A DNA stretch of 53,803 nucleotides from Acidimicrobiales bacterium (GTDB taxonomy: Bacteria; Actinomycetota; Acidimicrobiia; Acidimicrobiales; SZUA-35). Below, piece after piece: positions 39,614-49,492 of the stretch. Numbering within the stretch: position 1 is the stretch's first letter; every line of letters begins with the position of its first letter. The notes below the pieces were generated by a model. That model ran no database searches. It was not told where the DNA came from and saw only the letters and a list, made by a program, of their open reading frames with translations. Where the stretch lies: contig JABDIY010000030.1 of NCBI GenBank assembly GCA_013003535.1, forward strand, positions 1 through 53,803, read 5' to 3'. Position numbers and translations under genes: made by a program.

Positions 39614-41797
39614 TTAATTCGGGCCGTGACCGGCATCGGGACGACTCTTGAGTCCATCGCGATAGCGGGCCAGCATGTTGCGGATTTCTTCCGGGCTGCG
39701 GTTGCTAGCTGTTGCCGCCGTCGCCGCACCGGCTGAAGGAATGGCGCGACCTTCACTCACCGGAGCGTGGTTCTGTGATCGGTCTCGGCGTACGAGCCCC
39801 GAACTGGTGCGATTGGCAGGATCATCCAGAAGAGCGTCAACACCCTGATCGAAGGCTGCCCCGGTTGGCATGGCGTGCTCCATGCTTGGTGCTGGAGCAG
39901 ACGCGCTGGGTGCGGGAGGTGTGGCCCAACCTGCATCAGGCTGCTGCTGTGGAGCTGGGGCCCGTTGCGGGGCTGGTGGCTGAAACGCTTGCGGAGCCGG
40001 GGCATGCTGTGGTGCCGGCGCCGGCTGCGGGGCTGGTGGCTGGAACGCTTGCGGTGCCGGCGCGTGCTGTGGAGCTGGGGCGGGCTGTGGTGCCGGGGCC
40101 TGTTGTGGTGCCGGTGGCTGAAACGCTTGCGGAGCTGGGGCGTGCTGTGGAGCTGGGGCGGGCTGTGGAGCTGGTGGCTGGAACGCTTGGGGAGCCGGCG
40201 CCTCATGCCAGTCGGTGGTCGGAGCCGCCTCATACTGGTCAAAGGGCTGCGGAGCTGGGTGGGGCAAATCAAATACTTGTGGCGCAGGCTCGGGTTGGTA
40301 GGCCTCTTGACTTGGTGAGTCGGCCCAGAACTGTTCTTGGGGCTCAGGCTGTCGGGGCGGCGACGGGTCGAACGCAGCTGGGGCTTGCTGGGCCTCAAAG
40401 GGTGACGTTTCAAATCCAGCCGGAGCTGACTCAGCCTCGAACGGTGCGGGCTGGAATGCAGCTGGGGCCTGCTGGGCCTCAAAGGGTGACGGTTCAAACC
40501 CAGCCGGAGCTGACTCGGCCTCAAACGGTGCGGGCTGGAACGCGGGCGGATTCGAAGTTGATTCGAAAGCTGCCGGAGCGGGTTGGAACGTTGTCGGCGC
40601 AGGAGCTGCGGCGGCCGCAGGAGCGGGGGCAATCCGAGGGGTCGGGGCGCCGGTAGCGCCGGGTGCTGGCTGGAAGGCCGCAGGTATGTTGGCTGCGGCT
40701 CCGCTGGAGAGCGCACTACCCGGAATCCGCACTGCGGCCGTGGTTCCACCGCCCTCGGTGTGCCCGAGAGCAACCTGGACGCCCAGCCGTTCCGAGAGTC
40801 GACCAATGACCTGAAATCCCAGTGACCGGGTAAGGGCCAAACCGAGTTCCGGTGGGTTTTGGATTGTGGCGTTGGCGTTGGCGATCTGTTCGGCGCTCAT
40901 GCCGATTCCATGGTCTCGCACAACGATCTCGTAGAACCCGTTCACGTCGAAGCCACCGAAGACTTCCACTGGGGCATCGGGTGGAGAGAACTGCGTCGCG
41001 TTTTCCAGCAGCTCGGACATCAAATGTGCTACGTCTACCGCGCCCTGGGGTCCGATGTGGGCGGTCTTGATCTCGCCCATCGCCACGTGTTGGTAGTCCT
41101 CGATCTCGCTCATGGCGACCCGGACCACGTCGGCCAATACCACCGGGCCACCGCGACGGCGGCTCGGTTCAGCACCAGCGAGGACCAAAAGGCTCTCGGC
41201 GTTGCGACGCATACGGGTTGCAAGATGGTCGAGACGAAAGAGGTTCTCCAGACGATCTGGATCCTCTTCGGTGGACTCGAGATTGTCGATGTTTTCAATC
41301 TGACGATCGAGAAGGCTCTGGTTGCGGCGAGCGAGATTGACCACCAGTTCGCTGATGCCTTCTTTCACCACTCGCTGTTGTTCGTTGGCGACTGTGACAG
41401 CACGGTTCTGAAGACTGTTGAGAGCATCTCCCAACTGTGCCAATTCGGTCTCGCCACTCACGGCAAGCGGTTCGAAGTCCGGCATCGAAACGCCGGGATT
41501 GCTCAGCGATTCGATGAGAAGGGGAAGACGTACGTCGGCGAGTTCCTTGGCGGCCTCCGAAACCTCCTTGATCGGTTCCAGAACACGGCGGCCGACAACG
41601 ATAACCATGCCAACGCTGAGGAGCATGCCTGCGACTGCCACCAGACTCAGAACCTGGACCCCGGTCTTGATCTCGTCGATGCTCGGCGTACCCAGGAAGG
41701 TCACCGTCGCCCCGTAGGCGGCGATGAAGGCCAGGAGCACGATCGGGGGGATGGCGATGAGCGCCAGTAGGTTACGCAGGTTGAGTTTCTTTGACAT
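39614..41797 (-). CDS. cvnA: Conservon sensor histidine kinase (CvnA-like) with repeat-rich tail
   Basis: A 727-residue membrane protein. Two membrane helices (about residues 9-31 and 47-69) enclose a loop of only about 15 residues, so the large extracellular sensor domain usual for CvnA is missing. A HAMP-like and helical region follows, then a kinase core with LFRLDHLATRMRRN (His191), N-box LMSELLENATQF and G1 RDHGIGMS (about 290-300). Residues about 365-650 are low-complexity Pro/Ala/Gln-rich repeats, followed by a conserved-looking end. GAGAGG lies just before the ATG. First gene of the conservon. Confidence 0.9.
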   Translation of the reverse strand: MSKKLNLRNLLALIAIPPIVLLAFIAAYGATVTFLGTPSIDEIKTGVQVLSLVAVAGMLLSVGMVIVVGRRVLEPIKEVSEAAKELADVRLPLLIESLSNPGVSMPDFEPLAVSGETELAQLGDALNSLQNRAVTVANEQQRVVKEGISELVVNLARRNQSLLDRQIENIDNLESTEEDPDRLENLFRLDHLATRMRRNAESLLVLAGAEPSRRRGGPVVLADVVRVAMSEIEDYQHVAMGEIKTAHIGPQGAVDVAHLMSELLENATQFSPPDAPVEVFGGFDVNGFYEIVVRDHGIGMSAEQIANANATIQNPPELGLALTRSLGFQVIGRLSERLGVQVALGHTEGGGTTAAVRIPGSALSSGAAANIPAAFQPAPGATGAPTPRIAPAPAAAAAPAPTTFQPAPAAFESTSNPPAFQPAPFEAESAPAGFEPSPFEAQQAPAAFQPAPFEAESAPAGFETSPFEAQQAPAAFDPSPPRQPEPQEQFWADSPSQEAYQPEPAPQVFDLPHPAPQPFDQYEAAPTTDWHEAPAPQAFQPPAPQPAPAPQHAPAPQAFQPPAPQQAPAPQPAPAPQHAPAPQAFQPPAPQPAPAPQHAPAPQAFQPPAPQRAPAPQQQPDAGWATPPAPSASAPAPSMEHAMPTGAAFDQGVDALLDDPANRTSSGLVRRDRSQNHAPVSEGRAIPSAGAATAATASNRSPEEIRNMLARYRDGLKSRPDAGHGPN
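39971..40190 (-). repeat. 60-bp in-frame repeats in kinase tail (APQAFQPPAPQ type)
   Basis: The core GGTGGCTG recurs at 39975, 40035, 40113 and 40173 (spacing 60, 78, 60), encoding about 20-residue units of the form APQAFQPPAPQ-APAPQ. The spacing keeps the frame. Confidence 0.85.
40371..40538 (-). repeat. 84-bp tandem repeat in kinase tail
   Basis: Two near-identical 84-bp units (starting 40371 and 40455) encode 28-residue units containing FEAESAPAGFE and SPFEAQQAPAAF. Confidence 0.85.
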
Positions 41798-41982
41798 AGG
41801 CCTCTCACACTCTTGATGTCTCGTTCACTTTCGGCGCTGAACCGAACACCTTTAAGGAAAAGACCGAGTCTTTGAACAAAAGCCAGTCGATTCGTCTTCG
41901 ATCGCCCGATCTGACGGCTCAACTTGACCACCGGAAGCGAAACTCGATCAACCGGGTGAACCGACTTCGCTTCGTGTTCGGC

Positions 41983-41988
41983 TAGCTT
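41983..41988 (+). promoter_or_regulatory. -10 box of DUF4388-like gene (leaderless)
   Basis: TAGCTT, 6 nt before the GTG at 41995, 9 nt before the ATG at 41998. Confidence 0.35.
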
Positions 41989-41994
41989 TTAGCC

Positions 41995-42690
41995 GTGATG
42001 TCCGCTTCCCCGATAACCGAAGGCTCCCTTGCTGAGGTGCCCCTCCGCCAGATCGTGCTGCAGCTCTCCGAGAAGCGCGCAACGGGCGCGCTGCGTATTC
42101 GGGATGGCGGCGCAATCTGGTTGTCTGACGGTCGTATCTATCTCGCTCAGTCAGCCCAGGGCCCCCGAATCGCCGACGTGCTGTTTGGTGCCAGCGTCGG
42201 CACGTTGTCAGAAATCAATGGCGCTCTCAATGGTGCAGGCCAAACGACCGCTATTGACACGCTGCTCGCCAACCATCCCGACCGTGGTCCAGTTCTTGAA
42301 CGCCTCATCCACGAGGCCAACCTCACCGCGATGTTTGAACTCCTCGTACCGAGTCGTGAGCAGTTCTCGTTCGACGAAGGCGCAACCCACCGACTCGGGA
42401 CGCGATTCTCCGAGCCCTCCACCACACTCCTGGATCAAGCAGCTCGGCGACTTGATATTTGGAAACAAATTGCCCACAGAATCCCCAACACCGGCGTGAA
42501 GTTTGCGTTGAACGCCGACCTTCCTGCGGAGGAGCAACTGATTTCCAACGATGAGTGGCGCTATTTGGCCATGCTGGATGGGAGAACCTCGGTTGCTGAC
42601 GTGATCGCGAAGACTGGAGAGAGCGCTTTTCGCGTTTGTTCGGGGCTCTACAGACTCCTCCTGGAAGACCTGATCCACGAAGTTCAATAG
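41995..42690 (+). CDS. DUF4388-like protein
   Basis: A 231-residue soluble protein. Its N-terminal part (about 1-100) matches the DUF4388/PATAN type (EGSLAEVPLRQIVLQLSEKRATGALRI, IWLSDGRIYLAQS), a small domain found in bacterial signalling proteins. The C-terminal part (about 165-230) has a winged-helix-like look (LAMLDGRTSVADVIAKTG). GTG start chosen from the -10 spacing; the adjacent ATG is equally possible. Divergent from the conservon with a 197-bp gap, so a functional tie is possible. Confidence 0.7.
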   Translation: MMSASPITEGSLAEVPLRQIVLQLSEKRATGALRIRDGGAIWLSDGRIYLAQSAQGPRIADVLFGASVGTLSEINGALNGAGQTTAIDTLLANHPDRGPVLERLIHEANLTAMFELLVPSREQFSFDEGATHRLGTRFSEPSTTLLDQAARRLDIWKQIAHRIPNTGVKFALNADLPAEEQLISNDEWRYLAMLDGRTSVADVIAKTGESAFRVCSGLYRLLLEDLIHEVQ

Positions 42691-42795
42691 ACCCGTTCTG
42701 GGAGTACCGAGACCAGGGATTTCTGACCCGTTGTGAGGATGGGCCAGACGACCTGATTGTCTAAAGATGGCGCGGAAGATGCCGAAAGGCGACAC

Positions 42796-43395
42796 ATGAC
42801 AGAACGCGTCGTAAATGAGATCCCCACGGGTGAAGCTCTCTTCAAGGCGCGGTTGCGGGTTGGTCACTCGATCGAGTCGGCCGCGATGGCACTTCACATC
42901 CCGCCTTCGGCTCTGGCGGACTACGAATCCGGATTCCGAACACCCGGTGACGACCTCATCAACGAGCTAGCGGATCTTTATGGTGTTGAACGCCATCGTT
43001 TGGCGAGCAGGCCCTGGGTGCCCCAGGTACCGCCCGAATACCATCCTGAGACCAACACGCTCAGTATGGGCTGGCACACGATTCAGGTTCATCCAGGTGA
43101 CAACGAACACCTGATTCGATCGGTGGCGGCAGTGGTTCGATCCATGCGGTCCATAGCCGAAGCCAGTCCGCTTCAGCTTCGCGGGCTGGAGCTCCCACTC
43201 CTCGCCAAACTGATGGACCTCACCGATCCAGAACTCCCGAATCTATTGGCGTATTATCTCGCAATCGGCCCTGACGCCGCTTTGCAGCTGGTGAACGAAA
43301 TGGTGGCCACGCAAGGAAACACCTCCACCGAAGACGAGACACCTGAGGAACCCAAGGTCAGACGAGTGGCCGATCAGTTGGCTTCACCGGGCTAG
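42796..43395 (+). CDS. XRE-type helix-turn-helix protein
   Basis: A 199-residue protein with an N-terminal XRE HTH (about residues 15-65: GEALFKARLRVGHSIESAA, IPPSALADYESGFRTP) and a C-terminal helical region of unknown type. AAAGG lies 7 nt before the ATG at 42796; a TTG start 13 codons earlier is possible. It follows the DUF4388-like gene by 105 bp. Its 3' end overlaps the convergent gltD gene by 38 bp. Confidence 0.75.
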   Translation: MTERVVNEIPTGEALFKARLRVGHSIESAAMALHIPPSALADYESGFRTPGDDLINELADLYGVERHRLASRPWVPQVPPEYHPETNTLSMGWHTIQVHPGDNEHLIRSVAAVVRSMRSIAEASPLQLRGLELPLLAKLMDLTDPELPNLLAYYLAIGPDAALQLVNEMVATQGNTSTEDETPEEPKVRRVADQLASPG

Positions 43396-44815
43396 GTAGG
43401 AACGACTCCCCCATGAGGTGAGCGTCGACGGCCGCAGCACACGAGCGCCCTTCGGCGATGGCCCAGACGATCAGGCTTTGCCCTCGACCCATGTCACCAC
43501 ATGCAAACACACCGGGAACTGTGGTGGCCCAGTCCTTGTCCCGGACCACGTTTCCTCGGTTGTCCAGTTCAACGCCGAGATCGGTGATCATGCCGTTCTT
43601 TTCGGGGCCTACGAAGCCCATCGCCAGCAGAACCAGGTCGGCATCCATTTCGAACTCTGTACCAGGAATCGCCTCGAAATCGGGGCCGACCTCGTTTCCA
43701 TGCAGCTTTTGCACCTTGCCGCCTTGGCCGGTGAACTTCGTGGTGTTGACACTGAAGAGGCGATCACCACCTTCTTCATGGGCCGAGGTCACCTTGTACA
43801 CCACGGGAAAAGTGGGCCAGGGCGTGCGTTCGCTGCGGGACTGAGGCGGCCGCGGCATGATCTCGAACTGGCTAACAGACTTGGCGCCTTGGCGGTGGGC
43901 GGTACCGAGACAATCAGCCCCCGTATCGCCGCCGCCGATGATGATCACGTGTTTGTCTGTTGCCAAAATCGGAGACTGTTCTAGATCCCCGAGTTGCACT
44001 CGGTTGGATGGCGGAAGGTATTCCATCGCTTGATGGATGCCCTCCAGCTCTCGACCAGGAACGGGAAGGTCTCGGGGGGTCGTTGAACCCCCGGCAAGGA
44101 CGACTGCATCGAAGTCGTTGGTGAGGTCCTCGACGGGAATCGAGGTCGGCTCGCCTACTGGCCCACCGATGTTGGCGTTCACGTAGAACTCGGTTCCCTC
44201 GGCGGTCATCTGGTCGAGCCGTCGATCGAGAACCCATTTCTCCATCTTGAATTCCGGGATTCCATAGCGCAGTAATCCGCCGATCCGATCCGCCCGTTCG
44301 AACACCACTACTCGATGGCCGGCTCGAGTGAGCTGTTGAGCTACGGCGAGTCCGGCCGGTCCTGATCCCACGACTGCAACGGCCTTGCCCGTGACTTTGG
44401 ACGGCAGGATCGGTGTTACCCACCCCTCGGCAAACGCTCGCTCGATGATGGTGACTTCCACTTGTTTGATCGTGACCGGATCATCGTTGATTCCTACAAC
44501 GCACGCCCCCTCGCAGGGGGCCGGGCAAAGGCGACCGGTGAATTCCGGGAAGTTATTGGTGGCATGCAGCCGCTCAATAGCGTCCTTCCACTGATCGCGA
44601 TGGACCAGATCATTCCAGTCCGGTATCAAGTTGCCGAGCGGGCAACCGTTGTTGCAGAACGGGATCCCGCAATCCATGCAACGTGACGCCTGATTCTTCA
44701 ACTCGGCGTCGGGGAAATCCTCGTAGACCTCTTTCCAGTCACGAAGGCGAACCGGCACAGGTCGGCGGGCAGGCGTGGTTCGCTCATGAATCAGGAATCC
44801 TTGTGGATCACCCAT
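43358..44815 (-). CDS. gltD: Glutamate synthase small subunit
   Basis: Beta subunit of NADPH-GOGAT, 485 residues. It accepts electrons from NADPH and passes them to the large subunit. N-terminal cysteines for [4Fe-4S] clusters ([23 protein letters not shown]), FAD-binding [10 protein letters not shown] and NADPH-binding [10 protein letters not shown] are all present. Start at [10 protein letters not shown]; it overlaps the gltB stop by 8 bp, so the two are coupled. The 3' end overlaps the opposing HTH gene by 38 bp. Confidence 0.95.
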   Translation of the reverse strand: MGDPQGFLIHERTTPARRPVPVRLRDWKEVYEDFPDAELKNQASRCMDCGIPFCNNGCPLGNLIPDWNDLVHRDQWKDAIERLHATNNFPEFTGRLCPAPCEGACVVGINDDPVTIKQVEVTIIERAFAEGWVTPILPSKVTGKAVAVVGSGPAGLAVAQQLTRAGHRVVVFERADRIGGLLRYGIPEFKMEKWVLDRRLDQMTAEGTEFYVNANIGGPVGEPTSIPVEDLTNDFDAVVLAGGSTTPRDLPVPGRELEGIHQAMEYLPPSNRVQLGDLEQSPILATDKHVIIIGGGDTGADCLGTAHRQGAKSVSQFEIMPRPPQSRSERTPWPTFPVVYKVTSAHEEGGDRLFSVNTTKFTGQGGKVQKLHGNEVGPDFEAIPGTEFEMDADLVLLAMGFVGPEKNGMITDLGVELDNRGNVVRDKDWATTVPGVFACGDMGRGQSLIVWAIAEGRSCAAAVDAHLMGESFLPSPVKPTDRPLV

Positions 44816-47800
44816 TGGATGCCTCCATGACGGCGGCAACCGGATCGGTTCCGTTCGTTTCTGCTGCTTTCATCGCACTGAGCACCCTCTTGTAGTCCCG
44901 AGGCATGACCTTGACGAACATTTCGACGTCCCGCTTCCACGCCACCAGAATGCGTTCGGCGACCGTTGATCCGGTTTCGGCCAGATGAACCTCGATGATC
45001 TGTCTGAGTTCAGCCTGGTCTTCCCTGGACAATGGCTCGGTTTCGACAAGCTCCCTGTTTACGCGTGAACTGAACAGACCGTCATCGTCAAACACGTAGG
45101 CGATCCCACCACTCATACCAGCTGCGAAATTTCGTCCGGTTCGTCCCAGTATGACCGCGCGACCCCCGGTCATGTACTCGCAACCATGATCGCCGACGCC
45201 TTCGGCAACTGCGACGGCACCCGAGTTGCGAACGCAGAATCGCTCGCCAACGCGGCCACGGAAATACGCCTCACCGGCCGTAGCGCCGTAGAGCAGGACA
45301 TTCCCGGCGATCACGTTGTCCTCGGCGGCGAAGGGGGAATCCTCCGGGGGCCTGACCACGATCCGCCCTCCGCTCAGGCCCTTCCCGACATAGTCGTTGG
45401 CATCGCCGGTGAGGCGGAGCGTCACGCCCGACGGAACGAACGCACCAAGGCTCTGTCCTGCGGAGCCTTTGAGATCGATCTGAATGGTGTCCGTTGGCAA
45501 ACCCTTGCCCCCGTGCACCTTGGTGATCTCGTGCCCAAGCATCGTGCCGACCGTCCGATTCTCGTTGCTGATCGGGTAAGAGAGATAGACCGGTGTGACG
45601 TCGCTGATCGCTGAGGCTGCATCTTCGATGAGCGTCTGGTCCAGAGCTCGTTCGAGTCCGTGATCTTGGGTGACGACGTTCATCCGGGCGGCGTCTTCGC
45701 TGAGTTCGGGAAGATACAGAATCGGCGCGAGATCGAGACCCGCAGCCTTCCAATGGTCGATCGCCCGAGAGGTGTCGAGGCAGTCAGCCCGACCAATCGC
45801 GTCATCCAACTTCCGGAACCCGAGTTCGGCCAGGAGTTCACGCACTTCCTCGGCGATGTACTCGAAGAACGTTTCGACAAACTCTGGTTTGCCGCTGAAT
45901 TTGGCTCGCAGTTCGGGATTCTGGGTCGCTACACCAACGGGGCAGGTGTCGAGATGGCAAACCCGCATCATCACGCAGCCGCTCACAACCAGTGGTGCCG
46001 TGGCGAAGCCAAACTCTTCGCCGCCCAACAAGGCGGCGATGATCACGTCTCGGCCGGACTTGAGCTGTCCGTCTACCTGAACCACGATCCGGTCCCGCAA
46101 GTCGTTCAACAAGAGCGTCTGTTGGGTCTCGGCCAAGCCGAGCTCCCAGGGCCCACCGGCGTGCTTCAACGACGTGAGAGGCGAGGCACCGGTTCCGCCG
46201 TCGTGACCGGAGATCAGGACAACGTCAGCTTTGGCTTTGGAGACGCCGGCCGCCACGGTTCCAACACCTACTTCGGCGACCAGCTTCACATGTACTCGGG
46301 CGGCCGGATTGGCATTCTTCAGATCGTGGATGAGTTGGGCCAAGTCCTCGATGCTGTAGATGTCGTGGTGAGGCGGCGGCGAGATCAGGCCGACGCCCGG
46401 GGTCGAGTGACGCGTCTTGGCGATCCACGGCCAAACCTTCTTGCCAGGCAATTGGCCACCCTCGCCGGGTTTGGCGCCCTGGGCCATCTTGATTTGAATG
46501 TCGTCGGAGTTGGTCAAATACTCGGCGGTCACCCCGAACCGGCCCGACGCAACCTGCTTGATAGCAGAGCGGCGGGAGTCACCGTTTGCGTCGGGTATCC
46601 AGCGCTCGGGGTCTTCACCACCCTCACCAGTGTTGGACTTCCCGCCGAGACGATTCATGGCGATCGCCAACGTTTCATGAGCCTCGGCGCTGATCGACCC
46701 ATAGCTCATCGCTCCGGTGGCGAAACGCTTCAGTATTTCGCTGGCTGGCTCGACCTCCTCGATTGGGATAGACGCACGACGAGAATTGAATCGGAACAGG
46801 CCGCGAAGCGTGGCGAGCTGTTCGGACTGGCTGTCCACCAACTCGGTGTACTCCTTGAAGATCTCGTATTGCTTTGTGCGGGTGGCGTGCTGAAGCTTGA
46901 AAACGGTCTCTGGGTTGAACAGGTGGTACTCCCCCTCCCGCCGCCACTTGTACTCGCCCCCGAGCGCGAGCTCACGGTGGGCTCGCACCTCTGGACGATC
47001 GGGAAACGCCAATCGATGCCGGGCCTGGCATTCAGCGGCGATCATTCCAAGATCGATTCCGCCCAACTTGGACGTTGTTCCAGTGAAGAACTCGTCCATG
47101 ACGGGCTGAGCGATGCCGACCGCCTCGAAGATTTGAGCGCCCGTATAGGAGGCGACCGTGGAGATCCCCATCTTGGACATCACCTTGATGATTCCTTGTG
47201 TTGCGGCCTTCACGTAGTTGGCCGGTGCGCTGGTGATGTCGGCATCAAGCGATCCGGAACGAATCCGATCCTCGAGAGTGGCCATGATCAGGGAAGGGCA
47301 GATGGCGTTGGCCCCAAAGCCCAGCAGGAGTGCGAGGTGATGCACCTCGCGAACATCTGCACCATCCACGATCACGCCTACTTTGGTTCTGCTCTTCTGG
47401 CGAACCAGGTGTTGATGCACAGCCCCGCTGGCCAGCAGCGACGGTACCGGCGCATAGTCGGCGGTGGCGCCACGGTTGGAGATGACAACGATCTTGGCGC
47501 CAGCCGCAACGGCGGCCGAGGCGTCGGCCCGCATCGTGTCCAGAGCAGTGCGCAGACCTGCCTCACCCTCGTTCACGTTGTAGAGCGCCCGGAGCTGCAC
47601 CGTCTCGAACTGCGGGTAGAGCCCTTCCGCGTTGGCTTCGATGATGCGGTGAAGTTCGTCAGCGGTCAGCACGGGCCGGTCGAGACGGATCTGGTCGCAC
47701 CAATCGGGCCCAGGTCTGAGAATGTTGGACTGCGGACCGAGGCGAACCTCGGAACTGGTGACCAGTTCCTCCCGGATGGCGTCGAGCGGTGGATTGGTCA

Positions 47801-49379
47801 CTTGGGCGAACAGCTGAGAGAAATAGTCGAAGAGCATTCGCGGCCGATTGGAGAGCACGGCGATCGGCGTGTCCGTTCCCATGGAACCAATGCCTTCTTT
47901 CGCCGTGATGGCCATGGGTGCAACCAGCAGGTTGAGCTCCTCTTCGGTGAAGCCATTGGCAATTTGTTCCGGGACGAGGTGCTCATGAACCGGGCTGACG
48001 TGCGGGCGTTCGGGAAGATCGTCGAGGCCTTTCAGGCGCCGGATCCATTCGCCGTAGGGGTGCTCTGCCGCCAGAGACATCATGATCTCGTGGTCACCAA
48101 CGATTCGCCCCTCCGTTGTGTTGACCAAAAACATTTTGCCCGGTTCCAGACGGCCTTTCCGAACCACCTGCGCGGTGGGAACATCGACAACGCCAACTTC
48201 AGAGGCCATGACCACGAGGCCGCCGTCGGTAACCCAATAACGCGAGGGCCGCAGGCCATTACGATCAAGAACCGCCCCGACCATCTGACCATCGGTGAAG
48301 GTGACCGACGCCGGACCATCCCAAGCCTCCATGGCCGATGCGTAGAAGTCGTAGAAGGCGCGAATTTCCGCCGGCATGGTGGTGTTGTGCTCCCAGGCTT
48401 CGGGCATCAGCATCAACATCGCATGGTGAATGGGGTACCCGCCGAGGTGAAGCATTTCGAGCGCCTCGTCCAGGCTGGCGGTATCGGAGGCGTCGGGTGT
48501 GCAGACCGGAAAGATGTGATCGAGCTTCGAGCCCCAGAAGTCGGTCTCCAACAACCCTTCTCGGGCTCGCATCCAGTTCCGGTTGCCACGAACCGTATTG
48601 ATCTCGCCATTATGAGCGATGAATCGATAGGGATGGGCCAACGGCCACGCCGGAAAAGTGTTTGTGGAAAAGCGGGAGTGAACCAGAGCGATTGCACTCT
48701 CCAGCCGCTCGTCGGCCAGCTCCGGGAAAAAGCTCAAGAGCTGGGGCGTGGTGAGCATCCCTTTGTACACGATCGTGCGGGAGGACAAGCTGGCGAAATA
48801 GATCTCAGCGTCGGTACGATCGGGCACCTCGTGCTCGATTCGTTTCCGAGCCAGGTACACCTGCCGATCCAGGTCCAAACCCGTCCGCCCGAATTCGGAG
48901 GCGATGAACACCTGCTCGAAGCGAGGGAGAAGATCCTTGGCCTGCTCACCCAGATCGCCAACCTCGATCGGAACCGGTCGAAACGCCAGTGTCTCCAGCC
49001 CTTGTTCGGCGAAGATTCGCACCATTGCTTGACGGGCCTTGAGGGCCACATCTTCATCTTGGGGCAAGAACACTATCCCGGTGGCGTAGCTCCCGACCTC
49101 GGGCAAACCCGCGATGACCGACCGGTAGTACCCATCCGGTATCTGAATCAGAATCCCGGCACCGTCACCCGTGGTAGGTTCGGCGTTGGTGGCTCCCCGA
49201 TGCTGGAGCTTCACCAGCGCAGTCAACGCCCGCTCTACAACCTCACGGGAGGGTCGACCGTGCAAGTCGGCTACGAATGCGACGCCGCAAGCATCATGTT
49301 CGTTACGGGGATCATAAAGACCCTGGGCTTTGGGGAGAATATTCACTTGCACTCCTTGGGCGGTACGTACGTGTGACAT
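44808..49379 (-). CDS. gltB: Glutamate synthase large subunit
   Basis: Makes two glutamates from glutamine and 2-oxoglutarate. A 1523-residue protein with a short propeptide ending before Cys31 (HDA-CGVAFV), the N-terminal nucleophile of the glutaminase domain (31-about 420). A central domain and the FMN-binding synthase domain (about 800-1200) follow, with [3Fe-4S] cysteines in [15 protein letters not shown], then the GltS beta-helix domain. Start set at [10 protein letters not shown], near the family's usual N-terminus; in-frame TTG/GTG codons upstream are possible. A TATAGA box lies about 40 nt upstream. Confidence 0.95.
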   Translation of the reverse strand: MSHVRTAQGVQVNILPKAQGLYDPRNEHDACGVAFVADLHGRPSREVVERALTALVKLQHRGATNAEPTTGDGAGILIQIPDGYYRSVIAGLPEVGSYATGIVFLPQDEDVALKARQAMVRIFAEQGLETLAFRPVPIEVGDLGEQAKDLLPRFEQVFIASEFGRTGLDLDRQVYLARKRIEHEVPDRTDAEIYFASLSSRTIVYKGMLTTPQLLSFFPELADERLESAIALVHSRFSTNTFPAWPLAHPYRFIAHNGEINTVRGNRNWMRAREGLLETDFWGSKLDHIFPVCTPDASDTASLDEALEMLHLGGYPIHHAMLMLMPEAWEHNTTMPAEIRAFYDFYASAMEAWDGPASVTFTDGQMVGAVLDRNGLRPSRYWVTDGGLVVMASEVGVVDVPTAQVVRKGRLEPGKMFLVNTTEGRIVGDHEIMMSLAAEHPYGEWIRRLKGLDDLPERPHVSPVHEHLVPEQIANGFTEEELNLLVAPMAITAKEGIGSMGTDTPIAVLSNRPRMLFDYFSQLFAQVTNPPLDAIREELVTSSEVRLGPQSNILRPGPDWCDQIRLDRPVLTADELHRIIEANAEGLYPQFETVQLRALYNVNEGEAGLRTALDTMRADASAAVAAGAKIVVISNRGATADYAPVPSLLASGAVHQHLVRQKSRTKVGVIVDGADVREVHHLALLLGFGANAICPSLIMATLEDRIRSGSLDADITSAPANYVKAATQGIIKVMSKMGISTVASYTGAQIFEAVGIAQPVMDEFFTGTTSKLGGIDLGMIAAECQARHRLAFPDRPEVRAHRELALGGEYKWRREGEYHLFNPETVFKLQHATRTKQYEIFKEYTELVDSQSEQLATLRGLFRFNSRRASIPIEEVEPASEILKRFATGAMSYGSISAEAHETLAIAMNRLGGKSNTGEGGEDPERWIPDANGDSRRSAIKQVASGRFGVTAEYLTNSDDIQIKMAQGAKPGEGGQLPGKKVWPWIAKTRHSTPGVGLISPPPHHDIYSIEDLAQLIHDLKNANPAARVHVKLVAEVGVGTVAAGVSKAKADVVLISGHDGGTGASPLTSLKHAGGPWELGLAETQQTLLLNDLRDRIVVQVDGQLKSGRDVIIAALLGGEEFGFATAPLVVSGCVMMRVCHLDTCPVGVATQNPELRAKFSGKPEFVETFFEYIAEEVRELLAELGFRKLDDAIGRADCLDTSRAIDHWKAAGLDLAPILYLPELSEDAARMNVVTQDHGLERALDQTLIEDAASAISDVTPVYLSYPISNENRTVGTMLGHEITKVHGGKGLPTDTIQIDLKGSAGQSLGAFVPSGVTLRLTGDANDYVGKGLSGGRIVVRPPEDSPFAAEDNVIAGNVLLYGATAGEAYFRGRVGERFCVRNSGAVAVAEGVGDHGCEYMTGGRAVILGRTGRNFAAGMSGGIAYVFDDDGLFSSRVNRELVETEPLSREDQAELRQIIEVHLAETGSTVAERILVAWKRDVEMFVKVMPRDYKRVLSAMKAAETNGTDPVAAVMEASNG

Positions 49380-49492
49380 AACGGGACATCGTTGGCCCGC
49401 ACGGAGAAAACTCACTCTATACCGCGCCAAGCGCTTTCCGCTGAGAAGGACGGACTACGCCCCGGTCCGCCGCTCCACCCAAGTGGTCACGG

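Noticed and set aside
39971-40538. Regular repeats resembling a CRISPR array
   Set aside because: Units are 60 and 84 bp, lie in frame inside a gene, have no unique spacers and there are no cas genes.
39712-40656. 314-codon plus-strand frame opposite the kinase repeat region
   Set aside because: Its Leu/Trp/Arg/Val-rich repeats are the reverse reading of the in-frame Pro/Ala/Gln repeats of the kinase.
41859-41873. Inverted repeat AAAGAC-CGA-GTCTTT before the conservon, considered as an operator
   Set aside because: Short, single occurrence, with no matching copy at another promoter here.
45660-49376. Very long open frame (about 1238 codons) on the plus strand opposite gltB
   Set aside because: It is exactly antisense to a complete, motif-bearing gltB. 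Its product shows no domain and has a composition typical of a GC-rich antisense frame.
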